Source: Nibrella saemangeumensis (GTDB lineage Bacteria > Bacteroidota > Bacteroidia > Cytophagales > Spirosomataceae). Taken from it: a stretch of 64,000 nucleotides of DNA. Positions 39,585-47,209 of the stretch are shown here, piece by piece. The DNA is taken from NCBI RefSeq assembly GCF_039541915.1, contig NZ_BAABHD010000010.1:1-64000 (forward strand), in the 5' to 3' direction. Position 1 is the first letter of the stretch. The number at the start of each line of letters is the position of its first letter. The notes beneath the pieces were generated by a model. It saw only the letters and a list, made by a program, of their open reading frames with translations, did no database searches and was not told where the DNA came from. The translations under genes and the position numbers were made by a program.

Positions 39585-40787
39585 ATGCACTTACTTCGAC
39601 ATCATTACCGGGTATTAACAACCGGACTCCTCCTGGTCTGGCTGGCCGGCTGCCAGAAACCAACCGATCCCCAACCCGCCAATCAGTACCTGGTCAGCAA
39701 CACACTGCTGGGCGAGTATTCGCGGGAGCAGGTGATTTCCCGCGTGACCGGGGCAATTCCCAATGCTGGTGTGCTGACGCTGCTGCTGACGCACCCGATT
39801 AAGGTGTACAGGATTGTATACAAAACCAAAAATACCGATGGGGCAGACATAGAGGCCTCCGGTGCGCTGGTGGTTCCCAATCCGGCCGACAAAAGCCTGA
39901 GCTTTCCGCTGATCAGTGAGCAGCACGGCACCATTTTTTCCGACGCACAGGCACCCTCCAATAATGGGCCTGAGAGCGAAACGTATTCCATTGGCTCGCT
40001 GCTGGGCTCGAATGGTTTTATCGTGGCTCTGCCTGACTTTATCGGGTACGGTGTCTCGAAAAACCTGCCGCACCCGTACCAGCACCGGGCCACGCTGGCG
40101 TCATCGTCGCTGGACATGATTCGGGCTGCCCGGGAATTTGTGCAGCAGGGAAACATCAAATGGAACCAGAAACTGATGATTGCCGGCTACTCGCTCGGTG
40201 GCTATGCGACCATGGCCCTGCAAAAGAAAATTGAGGAGGAGACGGGCACTGAGTTTAATCTGGTAGCGTCCAGTTGCGGAGCCGGCGCTTACCACAGTAC
40301 GGCGTTTATGAGTTACCTGCTCAATAACCGCACGCACGGTATTGCGGCTTACAACGGCCTCTATACTATGGTGCTGTCGACCTATAATCGGGTTTATGGG
40401 CTGAACCGGCCGATGAGTTCTTACCTCAAAGAACCTTATGCGGCAGCCGTAACAAGCAACCCGTTCGGGGCCAATATACCGGTAAGTTTCAATGACGCCG
40501 TAACGGAGTCGTTCCGTAAGGCCGTTAATGAGGGAACAGACACCCAGTTTATCAATGCGGTCAAAGACAACGACATTTATAACTGGAAGCCCCGCACCCC
40601 TACCCAGCTGTATCATGGCACTACCGACCAGCAGGTATTTTACTTCAACTCCGTTGACGCTTACGAAGCGATGAAGAAACAGGGGGCGACTAATGTGACG
40701 TTCATTTCCGTACCCAACAAAGGGCACGGTGAGGCTATTCAGGATTTCCTGTTAGGCACTTTTAATTTTTTCAATTCAAAGCGGTAG
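39585..40787 (+). CDS. Lipoprotein alpha/beta hydrolase (secretory lipase-like)
   Basis: This 400-residue protein has a lipoprotein signal peptide (LLLVWLAGC, lipid Cys near residue 24) followed by an alpha/beta-hydrolase domain. The nucleophile elbow is GYSLGG (in LMIAGYSLGGYATMALQ); the acid and His are plausibly in LYHGTTDQQVF and VPNKGHGEAI. It resembles secretory lipases and feruloyl/tannase-like esterases. ATG 39585 is the sensible start; TTG 39573 is also in frame. Neighbouring genes do not suggest a pathway. The 40788-40988 spacer that follows holds only a weak GATTxCCGG/CCGGxAATC inverted repeat. Confidence 0.85.
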   Translation: MHLLRHHYRVLTTGLLLVWLAGCQKPTDPQPANQYLVSNTLLGEYSREQVISRVTGAIPNAGVLTLLLTHPIKVYRIVYKTKNTDGADIEASGALVVPNPADKSLSFPLISEQHGTIFSDAQAPSNNGPESETYSIGSLLGSNGFIVALPDFIGYGVSKNLPHPYQHRATLASSSLDMIRAAREFVQQGNIKWNQKLMIAGYSLGGYATMALQKKIEEETGTEFNLVASSCGAGAYHSTAFMSYLLNNRTHGIAAYNGLYTMVLSTYNRVYGLNRPMSSYLKEPYAAAVTSNPFGANIPVSFNDAVTESFRKAVNEGTDTQFINAVKDNDIYNWKPRTPTQLYHGTTDQQVFYFNSVDAYEAMKKQGATNVTFISVPNKGHGEAIQDFLLGTFNFFNSKR

Positions 40788-40988
40788 GAGAGGGCTTCGC
40801 TCGTAATTTGATGTCCTGTATCTCTTTTGTAGTCCCCTCCTGATTACCGGAAGCAAATTGCCGGCAATCAGCAGGTGACATCGTTTTCGGTCAATAATCT
40901 GCAGCGGATTGTGTTCAGGCGGATTAACCCAAAAGAGTAGACTGCCCTTCTTTGCTGCTTATCAGAAAACACAAGAGCCCTCCGTCAA

Positions 40989-41900
40989 ATGAAGCTTTCA
41001 TTGTCCTTTACGCCACTCCTCCCTTTTGTTCTATTCCTCTCCTATTTATGCCCCACCTACGCCCAGAACAACCCAAACCGCCAGGAGTGGATTCAGTTGT
41101 TCAATGGCAAAGATCTGAGCGGCTGGGATATTAAGATTGCCGGTCACGACCTGAACGACAATTACAAAAACACCTTCCGGGTCGAAAACGGGATGCTGCG
41201 AATCGCATATGACCAGTACCAGAATTTTAACAACAAATACGGACACATTTATTACAAAAAGCCTTATTCCTACTACATCCTGCGGTTTGAGTACCGGTTT
41301 GTCGGCAATCAGATACCGGGAGGAGCGACCTGGAACAACCGGAATAGCGGGATAATGATCCACTCGCAGTCGGCGCAGAGCCTGGGTAAGAACCAGCATT
41401 TTCCAATATCGCTGGAGGTGCAGTTGCTGGGTGGTTTGGGCAAGGGCGAGCGGCACACGGCTAACCTGTGTACACCCGGTACCATTGTCGACATGAAGGG
41501 CAACGTTGCCTCCGCACACTGCATTGACTCTCAGTCTAAAACCTACGATGGCGATCAGTGGGTTACCGTTGAGGCTATCGTGCTGGGCGATTCCATCATT
41601 CACCATGTTATTGCCGGTGATACGGTACTGACTTATGAGAAGCCCCGTATCGGGGGCGGTTATGTCAGCAAAGATTACGGCTTTGTTCAGGCTTTTGTTC
41701 CCAATCCTGACTATTGGATCAAGCGCGACGGTAACCTGTTGAAAGAAGGTTACATCGCTCTTCAGAGTGAGAGCCATGGTATCGATTTCCGCAAGGTCGA
41801 ACTTCTCAATCTGAAAGGTTGTACCGACAAAAAGGCCCTGAATTATAAATCATACTACCGCGCATCCGACAATTCGCAGTGCGTTTACAGGAAGCGATAA
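40989..41900 (+). CDS. Exported DUF1080 protein with Cys-rich C-terminal tail
   Basis: This 303-residue protein has a signal peptide (ending TYAQ) and a DUF1080 domain: WIQLFNGKDLSGWDIKIAGH, the NNRNSGIMIHSQ block, ISLEVQLLGG and GYIALQSESHGIDFRKVELLNL. Compared with the two other DUF1080 proteins here it is the form closest to the solitary, widely distributed type. The last 27 residues, GCTDKKALNYKSYYRASDNSQCVY, match the Cys-Thr-Asp-Ala-Asn-Tyr ... Asp-Ser-Cys pattern seen as calcium-binding or adhesive tails in Bacteroidota secreted proteins; the two Cys could form a disulfide. Confidence 0.87.
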   Translation: MKLSLSFTPLLPFVLFLSYLCPTYAQNNPNRQEWIQLFNGKDLSGWDIKIAGHDLNDNYKNTFRVENGMLRIAYDQYQNFNNKYGHIYYKKPYSYYILRFEYRFVGNQIPGGATWNNRNSGIMIHSQSAQSLGKNQHFPISLEVQLLGGLGKGERHTANLCTPGTIVDMKGNVASAHCIDSQSKTYDGDQWVTVEAIVLGDSIIHHVIAGDTVLTYEKPRIGGGYVSKDYGFVQAFVPNPDYWIKRDGNLLKEGYIALQSESHGIDFRKVELLNLKGCTDKKALNYKSYYRASDNSQCVYRKR

Positions 41901-41904
41901 ATAC

Positions 41905-41931
41905 TTGTGAGCGCTCAATCGCCTATCTTTG
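41905..41931 (+). promoter_or_regulatory. Promoter of the RNase H gene
   Basis: TTG at 41905-41907, a 16-bp spacer and a perfect -7 box TATCTTTG (41924-41931), 23 bases before ATG 41955. The spacer is a little shorter than usual. Confidence 0.5.
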
Positions 41932-41954
41932 CAGCCTGAGCAAGTAAAGATTAC

Positions 41955-42587
41955 ATGGCTAAATCGCCGAAATATTACGTCGTCTGGAAAGGGAACCAGC
42001 CGGGCGTGTACGATAGCTGGGCCGATTGCCAGGCCCAGATTGAAGGTTTCAACGGGGCCCTCTACAAATCATTTGAAAGCCGAAGCCTGGCCGAAAAGGC
42101 CTATGCTGAAAAGCCGCACCTGCACATAGGTGCCCCCCAGAACGTCGGCAAGCAGGGCAAGTTACCCGGGATCGTTGGTAACCCTATTCCCGACAGCGTG
42201 GTCGTTGATGCGGCCTGGAACACCGCCACCGGCGATATGGAATACCAGGGTATTTACCTGCCGACCAAACAAACTATTTTTCGCATGGGGCCCTACGCCG
42301 ACGGTACCAACAACATCGGCGAGTTTCTGGCGATTGTCCACGCCCTTGCTTTACTGAATCAGAAGCACAGCAACATTCCAGTTTACTCCGACTCCCGCAC
42401 CGCTATCGGCTGGGTCCAGAAGAAAAAAGCCAACACCAAGCTTGACCCCACCCCCCGCAATCAGGAACTCTTTGACCTACTGGCCCGCGCCGAGAAATGG
42501 CTGCAAACCCATCGCTTCGCCAACCCCATTCTGAAATGGGAGACTACGCACTGGGGTGAGAACCCGGCTGATTTTGGGAGAAAATAA
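41955..42587 (+). CDS. rnhA: Ribonuclease H (viroplasmin plus RNase HI domains)
   Basis: This 210-residue protein has an N-terminal caulimovirus-viroplasmin/hybrid-binding domain (KYYVVWKGNQPGVYDSWADCQAQIEGFNGALYKSF), followed by an RNase HI domain that cleaves RNA in RNA/DNA hybrids. The catalytic carboxylates are visible in order: VVDAAWN (Asp), NNIGEFLAI (Glu), VYSDSRTAI (Asp) and ENPADFGRK (Asp). This domain layout is the eukaryotic-type RNase H1 found in many Bacteroidota. It is followed by trmN6 with a stop/start overlap (TAATG at 42585-42589), so they form a small operon. Confidence 0.92.
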   Translation: MAKSPKYYVVWKGNQPGVYDSWADCQAQIEGFNGALYKSFESRSLAEKAYAEKPHLHIGAPQNVGKQGKLPGIVGNPIPDSVVVDAAWNTATGDMEYQGIYLPTKQTIFRMGPYADGTNNIGEFLAIVHALALLNQKHSNIPVYSDSRTAIGWVQKKKANTKLDPTPRNQELFDLLARAEKWLQTHRFANPILKWETTHWGENPADFGRK

Positions 42588-43285
42588 TGTTTCGCTTCAA
42601 ACAATTTGCCATCCATCAGGAACGCACGGCCATGAAGGTCTGTACGGATGCCTGTGTATTGGGTGCTTACGCCGATGTGGGTGCGGGGGGGCGGATTCTG
42701 GACATTGGAACGGGAACAGGGTTACTGGCGCTGATGGCCGCCCAGCGGAATGCTACTGCTTACATCGATGCCGTTGAGATTGATGAAGCAGCTGCGGGGC
42801 AGGCGCAGGAGAATATAAGCGCCAGTCCGTTTGCCGAGCGGGTACGAGTGGTACAGGAGCGTATACAGGCGTTTGTGCCAGGTGAAAATTATGAGCGTAT
42901 CCTAACCAACCCCCCATTCTACACCAATCACCTCCGCTCACCCGATGCCGCCGTTAACCGCGCATTACACACTGACGATCTGCCGCTTAAGGAACTGATT
43001 GAGGCCGTCGTGCGGTTACTGAAGCAGGATGGTCAGTGGTGGGTCCTGCTGCCTCCGTACGAAGCGGGCCAGTTGACCGAGCAGGCGTCAATGGCTGGAT
43101 TAAAGCCGTTTCGGCGGTTGCACCTGCGGCACCACGCCCGCAAACCGGTGTTCCGCGTAATTACCGGCTTTGACTATCAAACAGAAGCGGCTACTGACGA
43201 AATGCTGGACATATACGAGCCCGACGGGCGGATGTATACCGAGCCGTTTCGGGCGTTGCTTAAAGACTTTTACCTGATTTTCTGA
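42587..43285 (+). CDS. tRNA1(Val) adenine-37 N6-methyltransferase-like (TrmN6/YfiC)
   Basis: This 232-residue methyltransferase has motif I ILDIGTGTGLLALMAAQR and the adenine-methylase motif ILTNPPFY (NPPF). The N-terminal FRFKQFAIHQERTAMKVCTDACVLGAYA, with its conserved KV.TDA, identifies the TrmN6/YfiC group, which methylates A37 in valine tRNA. In the known family it is a cytoplasmic tRNA modifier. The start is ATG 42587, overlapping the RNase H stop by one base. Confidence 0.88.
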   Translation: MFRFKQFAIHQERTAMKVCTDACVLGAYADVGAGGRILDIGTGTGLLALMAAQRNATAYIDAVEIDEAAAGQAQENISASPFAERVRVVQERIQAFVPGENYERILTNPPFYTNHLRSPDAAVNRALHTDDLPLKELIEAVVRLLKQDGQWWVLLPPYEAGQLTEQASMAGLKPFRRLHLRHHARKPVFRVITGFDYQTEAATDEMLDIYEPDGRMYTEPFRALLKDFYLIF

Positions 43286-43288
43286 CAT

Positions 43289-43316
43289 CTTTGCGCAAAC
43301 CTTTGCGTACTTTGCG
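43289..43316 (+). repeat. Three CTTTGCG heptamers upstream of the GT2 gene
   Basis: CTTTGCG occurs at 43289-43295, 43301-43307 and 43310-43316 within 28 bp, right after the trmN6 stop. The middle and right copies create a near-consensus TTTG...TACTTTG arrangement, so this may double as a promoter for the glycosyltransferase. Confidence 0.45.
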
Positions 43317-43387
43317 TTTAAATATTGTTTACTATCCAAGTGGCCGCGAATGGTTTGCTACCGGGCCCTTTGATACCCAAAACTGGC

Positions 43388-44374
43388 ATGGCCGAGCAGA
43401 TTGACATATCGGTTCTAATTCCCCTCTTCAACGAAGAGGAGTCGCTACCCGAACTCCACGATTGGATTGTGCGGGTAATGGCCGAACATCACTTTACCTA
43501 CGAGATCCTGTTTGTTGACGATGGCAGCAAAGACCGCTCATGGGCGGTCATCGAGCATCTGTCTGGCCTTAACCCCAATGTGCGGGCCATTCGCTTCAGC
43601 CGCAATTACGGCAAAACGGCCGCGCTGCAAACCGGCTTTCAGGCGGCTAAGGGGAAAGTGGTCATCACGATGGATGCCGACCTGCAGGACAGCCCCGATG
43701 AAATTCCGGAATTGTACCGGATGATTACCGAGGACGGTTACGATCTGGTATCGGGCTGGAAACAGAAACGCTATGATCCCATCAGCAAAACGCTGCCTAC
43801 GAAGCTCTTCAATGCCGTATCGCGGTGGGTATCGGGCGTTCACCTGCATGACTTTAACTGCGGCCTGAAGGCATTCCGGCTGCCCGTGGTTAAGTCGATG
43901 AACCTCTATGGCGAAATGCACCGTAACCTGCCGATGGTTGCCAAATGGAACGGTTTCAGCCGGATAGGAGAGAAGGTGGTGCAGCACCGGGCCCGTAAAT
44001 ATGGCACGACGAAATTTGGACTGGACCGTTTTATCAACGGCTTTCTGGATATCCTCGTGATTGCGTTTGTCCAGAAGTTCAGTCGCCGGCCCATGCATTT
44101 CTTTGGCGGATTTGGTACGCTGTCGTTCTTCATCGGAACGGTAATTTCGCTATGGCTAATTGGCGAAAAACTGTACAACATCGCTCAGGGGCTGCGCTAC
44201 CGGAACGTAACGGATAATCCGCTGTTCTTCTTTGCGCTGGTAGCTATAATTCTGGGGGTACAGTTATTTCTGGCTGGCTTTATCGGTGAAATGCTGGTGC
44301 GTAATAATTCAACTAAAACGGGCGATTACCTGATTGCTGAGAAATTAGGTTTTTCCGACAAGATTTCCGTGTAA
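43388..44374 (+). CDS. Family 2 glycosyltransferase (polyprenyl-phosphate glycosyltransferase type)
   Basis: This 328-residue protein has an N-terminal GT-A domain: ISVLIPLFNEEESLPEL, LFVDDGSKDRS, MDADLQDSPDEI with the catalytic/metal DxD, and a two-helix C-terminal membrane anchor (about 245-265 and 285-305). This is the DPM1/GtrB/ArnC layout, transferring a hexose to undecaprenyl phosphate for later use in wall or lipid modification. ATG 43388 starts just before the conserved core; the upstream in-frame region is repeat-like. It is followed by a strong terminator. Confidence 0.9.
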   Translation: MAEQIDISVLIPLFNEEESLPELHDWIVRVMAEHHFTYEILFVDDGSKDRSWAVIEHLSGLNPNVRAIRFSRNYGKTAALQTGFQAAKGKVVITMDADLQDSPDEIPELYRMITEDGYDLVSGWKQKRYDPISKTLPTKLFNAVSRWVSGVHLHDFNCGLKAFRLPVVKSMNLYGEMHRNLPMVAKWNGFSRIGEKVVQHRARKYGTTKFGLDRFINGFLDILVIAFVQKFSRRPMHFFGGFGTLSFFIGTVISLWLIGEKLYNIAQGLRYRNVTDNPLFFFALVAIILGVQLFLAGFIGEMLVRNNSTKTGDYLIAEKLGFSDKISV

Positions 44375-44398
44375 TTTTGCGGGTCTGTATTTTTGTAC

Positions 44399-44430
44399 GG
44401 TCATGTCAGTCTGTCTCGACATGACCTTTT
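44399..44430 (+). terminator. Rho-independent terminator after the GT2 gene
   Basis: GGTCATGTC (44399-44407) pairs perfectly with GACATGACC (44418-44426), followed by TTTT and then ATTTTT. A TATTTTTG box at 44388-44395 sits directly before it. Confidence 0.85.
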
Positions 44431-44457
44431 ATTTTTAATTTTATCCAACTTGATGAA

Positions 44458-45093
44458 ATGCTCAGCGAATTTGTAGAACAAATGGCAAAGACTACCTCCA
44501 AAGCACACCCCTGGCACGGCATCTCCCCCGGCGAAAATGCCCCGGATATCGTGACCGCCTTTATCGAAATCGTACCAACGGATACGGTCAAGTATGAGAT
44601 CGATAAAGAAACCGGCTACTTGAAAATCGACCGGCCGCAGCAATATTCCAACATCATCCCGGCATTATACGGCTTTGTGCCGCAAACCTACTGTGGCGAC
44701 GGCATTGCCCGACTGGCTTCTGAAAAGTCTGGTAAATTCGTTGAGAAAGGAGATGGTGACCCCGTGGATATCTGTGTACTGACGGAACGCGAAATTACCC
44801 ACGGTGATATTATCCTGCAGGCCATTCCCATCGGTGGCTTCCGGCTGATCGATAAAGGGGAGGCTGACGACAAAATCATTGCGGTGTTGAAAGGCGACTC
44901 CATGTACCAACAGTTTACAGAGCTAAGCCAGTTGCCCGAAATGGTGGTAAAACGGCTACGTCACTACTTTCTGACGTATAAGAACCTGCCCGACGAGCCG
45001 GCGGTAATGGAATTGGCTAATGTGTATGGTCGCGAAGAGGCCCTGGAAGTAATCCGGACCGCTATGGACGATTACGCGCATCTCTCCCTGTAA
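44458..45093 (+). CDS. ppa: Inorganic pyrophosphatase
   Basis: This 211-residue family I (soluble) pyrophosphatase hydrolyses PPi to phosphate in the cytoplasm. The KYEIDKETGYLKIDR segment, GFVPQTYCGD, and the metal-binding signature GDGDPVDICVL (DxDPxD) are characteristic; downstream Asp/Lys residues in KGEADDKIIAVLKGD complete the site. It is slightly longer than bacterial hexameric PPases at the C-terminus, with an extension typical of Bacteroidota. ATG 44482 is an equally possible start, eight residues shorter. Confidence 0.93.
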   Translation: MLSEFVEQMAKTTSKAHPWHGISPGENAPDIVTAFIEIVPTDTVKYEIDKETGYLKIDRPQQYSNIIPALYGFVPQTYCGDGIARLASEKSGKFVEKGDGDPVDICVLTEREITHGDIILQAIPIGGFRLIDKGEADDKIIAVLKGDSMYQQFTELSQLPEMVVKRLRHYFLTYKNLPDEPAVMELANVYGREEALEVIRTAMDDYAHLSL

Positions 45094-45114
45094 GCCAGTA
45101 CCGTTCTGAATTTG

Positions 45115-45165
45115 AAAAGGTAGTTTGTCCTGTTGAGTTTTGCGGGCCAGGCTACCTTTTATCCT
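45115..45165 (+). terminator. Terminator after ppa
   Basis: AAAAGGTAG (45115-45123) pairs with CTACCTTTT (45152-45160) across a 28-nt loop that can itself pair CCTG/CAGG. The outer ends are A- and T-rich, so it could function in both directions. Confidence 0.65.
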
Positions 45166-45252
45166 TTCCAATTGCCCCACCCCTTAACTCTGCCTTTCAT
45201 CCCTCTTTCTGTACATTTAACACTTTTCCGGCCGGGGAGTATTTTTATAGTA

Positions 45253-45260
45253 TAATTTTG
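45253..45260 (+). promoter_or_regulatory. -7 box for sppA
   Basis: TAATTTTG, a perfect TAnnTTTG, 37 bases before ATG 45298. A TTTTCC at 45224-45229 is the closest -33 candidate, a few bases too far. Confidence 0.45.
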
Positions 45261-45297
45261 TTAGTGCTTTAGTGTTTTATTCATGTAAATTCCGCTC

Positions 45298-47067
45298 ATG
45301 CGACAGTTTCTGAAATATGTTCTGGCCACGATAGTTGGCCTGCTTTTATTTACCTTCATCGGCTTTATGCTGTTGTTTGGCGTAGCGTCAGTTATCACGG
45401 CGGCTTCCGATAAGCAGGTATCGGTGAGTGAAAAATCTGTATTGAAATTAGATCTGGATAACCCGATTCGCGAGATCGGAGAAGATAATCCCTTTGCCGA
45501 ACTGTTACCCTTCACTTCCGACGGTGACGTTACCGGACTTATTGAGTTGCGAAGGGCCCTGGCCAACGCCAAAGCAGATCCAAACATAAAGGGTGTTTAT
45601 TTAAAAACGGAATCTCCACAGGCCGGCTGGGCATCGCTCGAAGAAGTGCGCAATGCCCTGATCGATTTCAAACAGTCGAAGAAATTTGTATATGCCTATG
45701 GCGAAAATATGTCGGAGAAGGGATACTACATTGCTTCTGTAGCTGACAATATCTATCTCAATCCTATTGGTGGACTGGAGTGGAACGGCCTGGAAGGCGA
45801 GTATATGTTTTTTAAAGGCACGCTCGATAAGCTGGGCGTAAAGCCGTTGATTTTCCGCGTGGGCGAGTTTAAAAGCGCCGTGGAGCCGTTTATCCGGGAA
45901 GACATGAGCGAGCCGAACAAATTGCAGACGGCGTCCTTCCTTAATTCCATCAACAACCACTTCATGGCCAATGTCGCCAAAAGCCGGGGTTTACAACTGG
46001 CCGAACTGCAACGACTGGCTGATAACCTGAGTATTCAGACCGCAGCCGATGCGCAGAAAGCGAAACTGGTAACCCGCGTTGCTTATTTTGACGAAGTGGA
46101 AAATGATATGCGGAGAAAGCTGGATGTTGACGAGGAAAAGAAGATTAACTATATCTCGCTGAACAAATACAGTAAGGCGAAAAAATACGTAGACGAAGGC
46201 AACAGCCGTAACCGCATCGCTGTTATTGTGGCTTCTGGCGATATTGTTTCGGGGAAAGATAATAATCAGGATAATATCGCTTCAGACAAAGTAGCGGAGC
46301 AGCTTCGTCGGGCGCGGCTTGATGATCGGGTGAAAGCCGTAGTGCTGCGCATCAACTCGCCGGGCGGCAGTGCGCTGGCCTCCGATGTGATGTGGCGCGA
46401 GATTACGCTGACCAACAAGGTAAAGCCGGTGATTGCGTCGATGTCGGATTATGCCGCGTCGGGTGGTTACTACATGGCTATGGGCTGCCGCAAGATCGTG
46501 GCTGCGCCAAACACCATTACCGGCTCTATTGGGGTGTTTGGTATGTTGTTCAACGCGCAGAACTTCTTCAAAGAAAAACTGGGCATTACCTACGACCGCG
46601 TCACTACCAATAAATACTCCGATTTTCCGTCGGTGACGCACGAGATGACGGAATTTGAAAAGAATGTGATTCAGCAAAGCGTAGAGCGCACCTACAACGT
46701 ATTTACCACCAAAGCCGCTCAGGGCCGTAAAATGCCGGTCGATAGTCTGCGGTCACTGGCCTCCGGCCGGGTATGGTCGGGCGAGCAGGCCAAAGCCAAC
46801 GGGCTGGTCGATGCGCTGGGCGGTCTGGACGAGGCTGTAAAACTGGCCGCCAAAGACGCTGGTCTGAAAGAAGGTGATTACCGGCTGCGCTTTATTCCGG
46901 AGAAGAGAAACTTCATGGAACGTTTCGTCAACACCATCAGCGACGAAGAAGAAGCCCGTATTAACAGCCAGTTGGGCGAGGCCGCTCCGTACCTTAAATA
47001 CATGAAAAAGCTAAAGAACCTGGAAGGAATTCAGGCTCGTATGCCCTTTGAACTGACGATCCGATAA
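45298..47067 (+). CDS. sppA: Signal peptide peptidase SppA (67K type)
   Basis: This 589-residue membrane-bound serine protease of the S49 family digests cleaved signal peptides. One N-terminal membrane helix (5-35) is followed by two tandem S49 domains. The catalytic dyad is split between them as in E. coli SppA: Lys141 in YGENMSEKGYY of the first domain and Ser388 in MSDYAASGGYY of the second. VLRINSPGGSALASD and GSIGVFGMLFN flank the Ser. The length agrees with the long tetrameric form. The 3' non-coding DNA begins with a partial family A repeat. Confidence 0.95.
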   Translation: MRQFLKYVLATIVGLLLFTFIGFMLLFGVASVITAASDKQVSVSEKSVLKLDLDNPIREIGEDNPFAELLPFTSDGDVTGLIELRRALANAKADPNIKGVYLKTESPQAGWASLEEVRNALIDFKQSKKFVYAYGENMSEKGYYIASVADNIYLNPIGGLEWNGLEGEYMFFKGTLDKLGVKPLIFRVGEFKSAVEPFIREDMSEPNKLQTASFLNSINNHFMANVAKSRGLQLAELQRLADNLSIQTAADAQKAKLVTRVAYFDEVENDMRRKLDVDEEKKINYISLNKYSKAKKYVDEGNSRNRIAVIVASGDIVSGKDNNQDNIASDKVAEQLRRARLDDRVKAVVLRINSPGGSALASDVMWREITLTNKVKPVIASMSDYAASGGYYMAMGCRKIVAAPNTITGSIGVFGMLFNAQNFFKEKLGITYDRVTTNKYSDFPSVTHEMTEFEKNVIQQSVERTYNVFTTKAAQGRKMPVDSLRSLASGRVWSGEQAKANGLVDALGGLDEAVKLAAKDAGLKEGDYRLRFIPEKRNFMERFVNTISDEEEARINSQLGEAAPYLKYMKKLKNLEGIQARMPFELTIR

Positions 47068-47078
47068 GCCGCTCAGCG

Positions 47079-47143
47079 GCTCGTCCTCGACTGTGTCGAG
47101 CGACAGACCGGAACCCCGCCCGTCTCGCTTTGTAAACGCGGAC
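47079..47143. repeat. Family A palindromic repeat, internally deleted copy
   Basis: GCTCGTCC, the CTCGAC-TGT-GTCGAG mini-hairpin and GCGAC match the left end of the 10711-10841 element. CCCGTCTCGC...GCGGAC matches its right end. The middle, including the CGCG arms, is missing. It lies between the sppA stop and a CCCCCAA/TTGGGGG hairpin. Confidence 0.75.
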
Positions 47144-47156
47144 AAACGGAAGCAGA

Positions 47157-47192
47157 ACCCCCAACTCCCAGAAAGAGATTGGGGGTATTTTT
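47157..47192 (+). terminator. Terminator after sppA, overlapping a -7 box
   Basis: ACCCCCAA (47157-47164) pairs with TTGGGGGT (47179-47186), then ATTTTT. The bases at 47186-47193 also read TATTTTTG, a perfect -7 box 16 bases before ATG 47210, so terminator and promoter may share sequence. Confidence 0.75.
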
Positions 47193-47209
47193 GTAACTTA
47201 CGGCTACGT

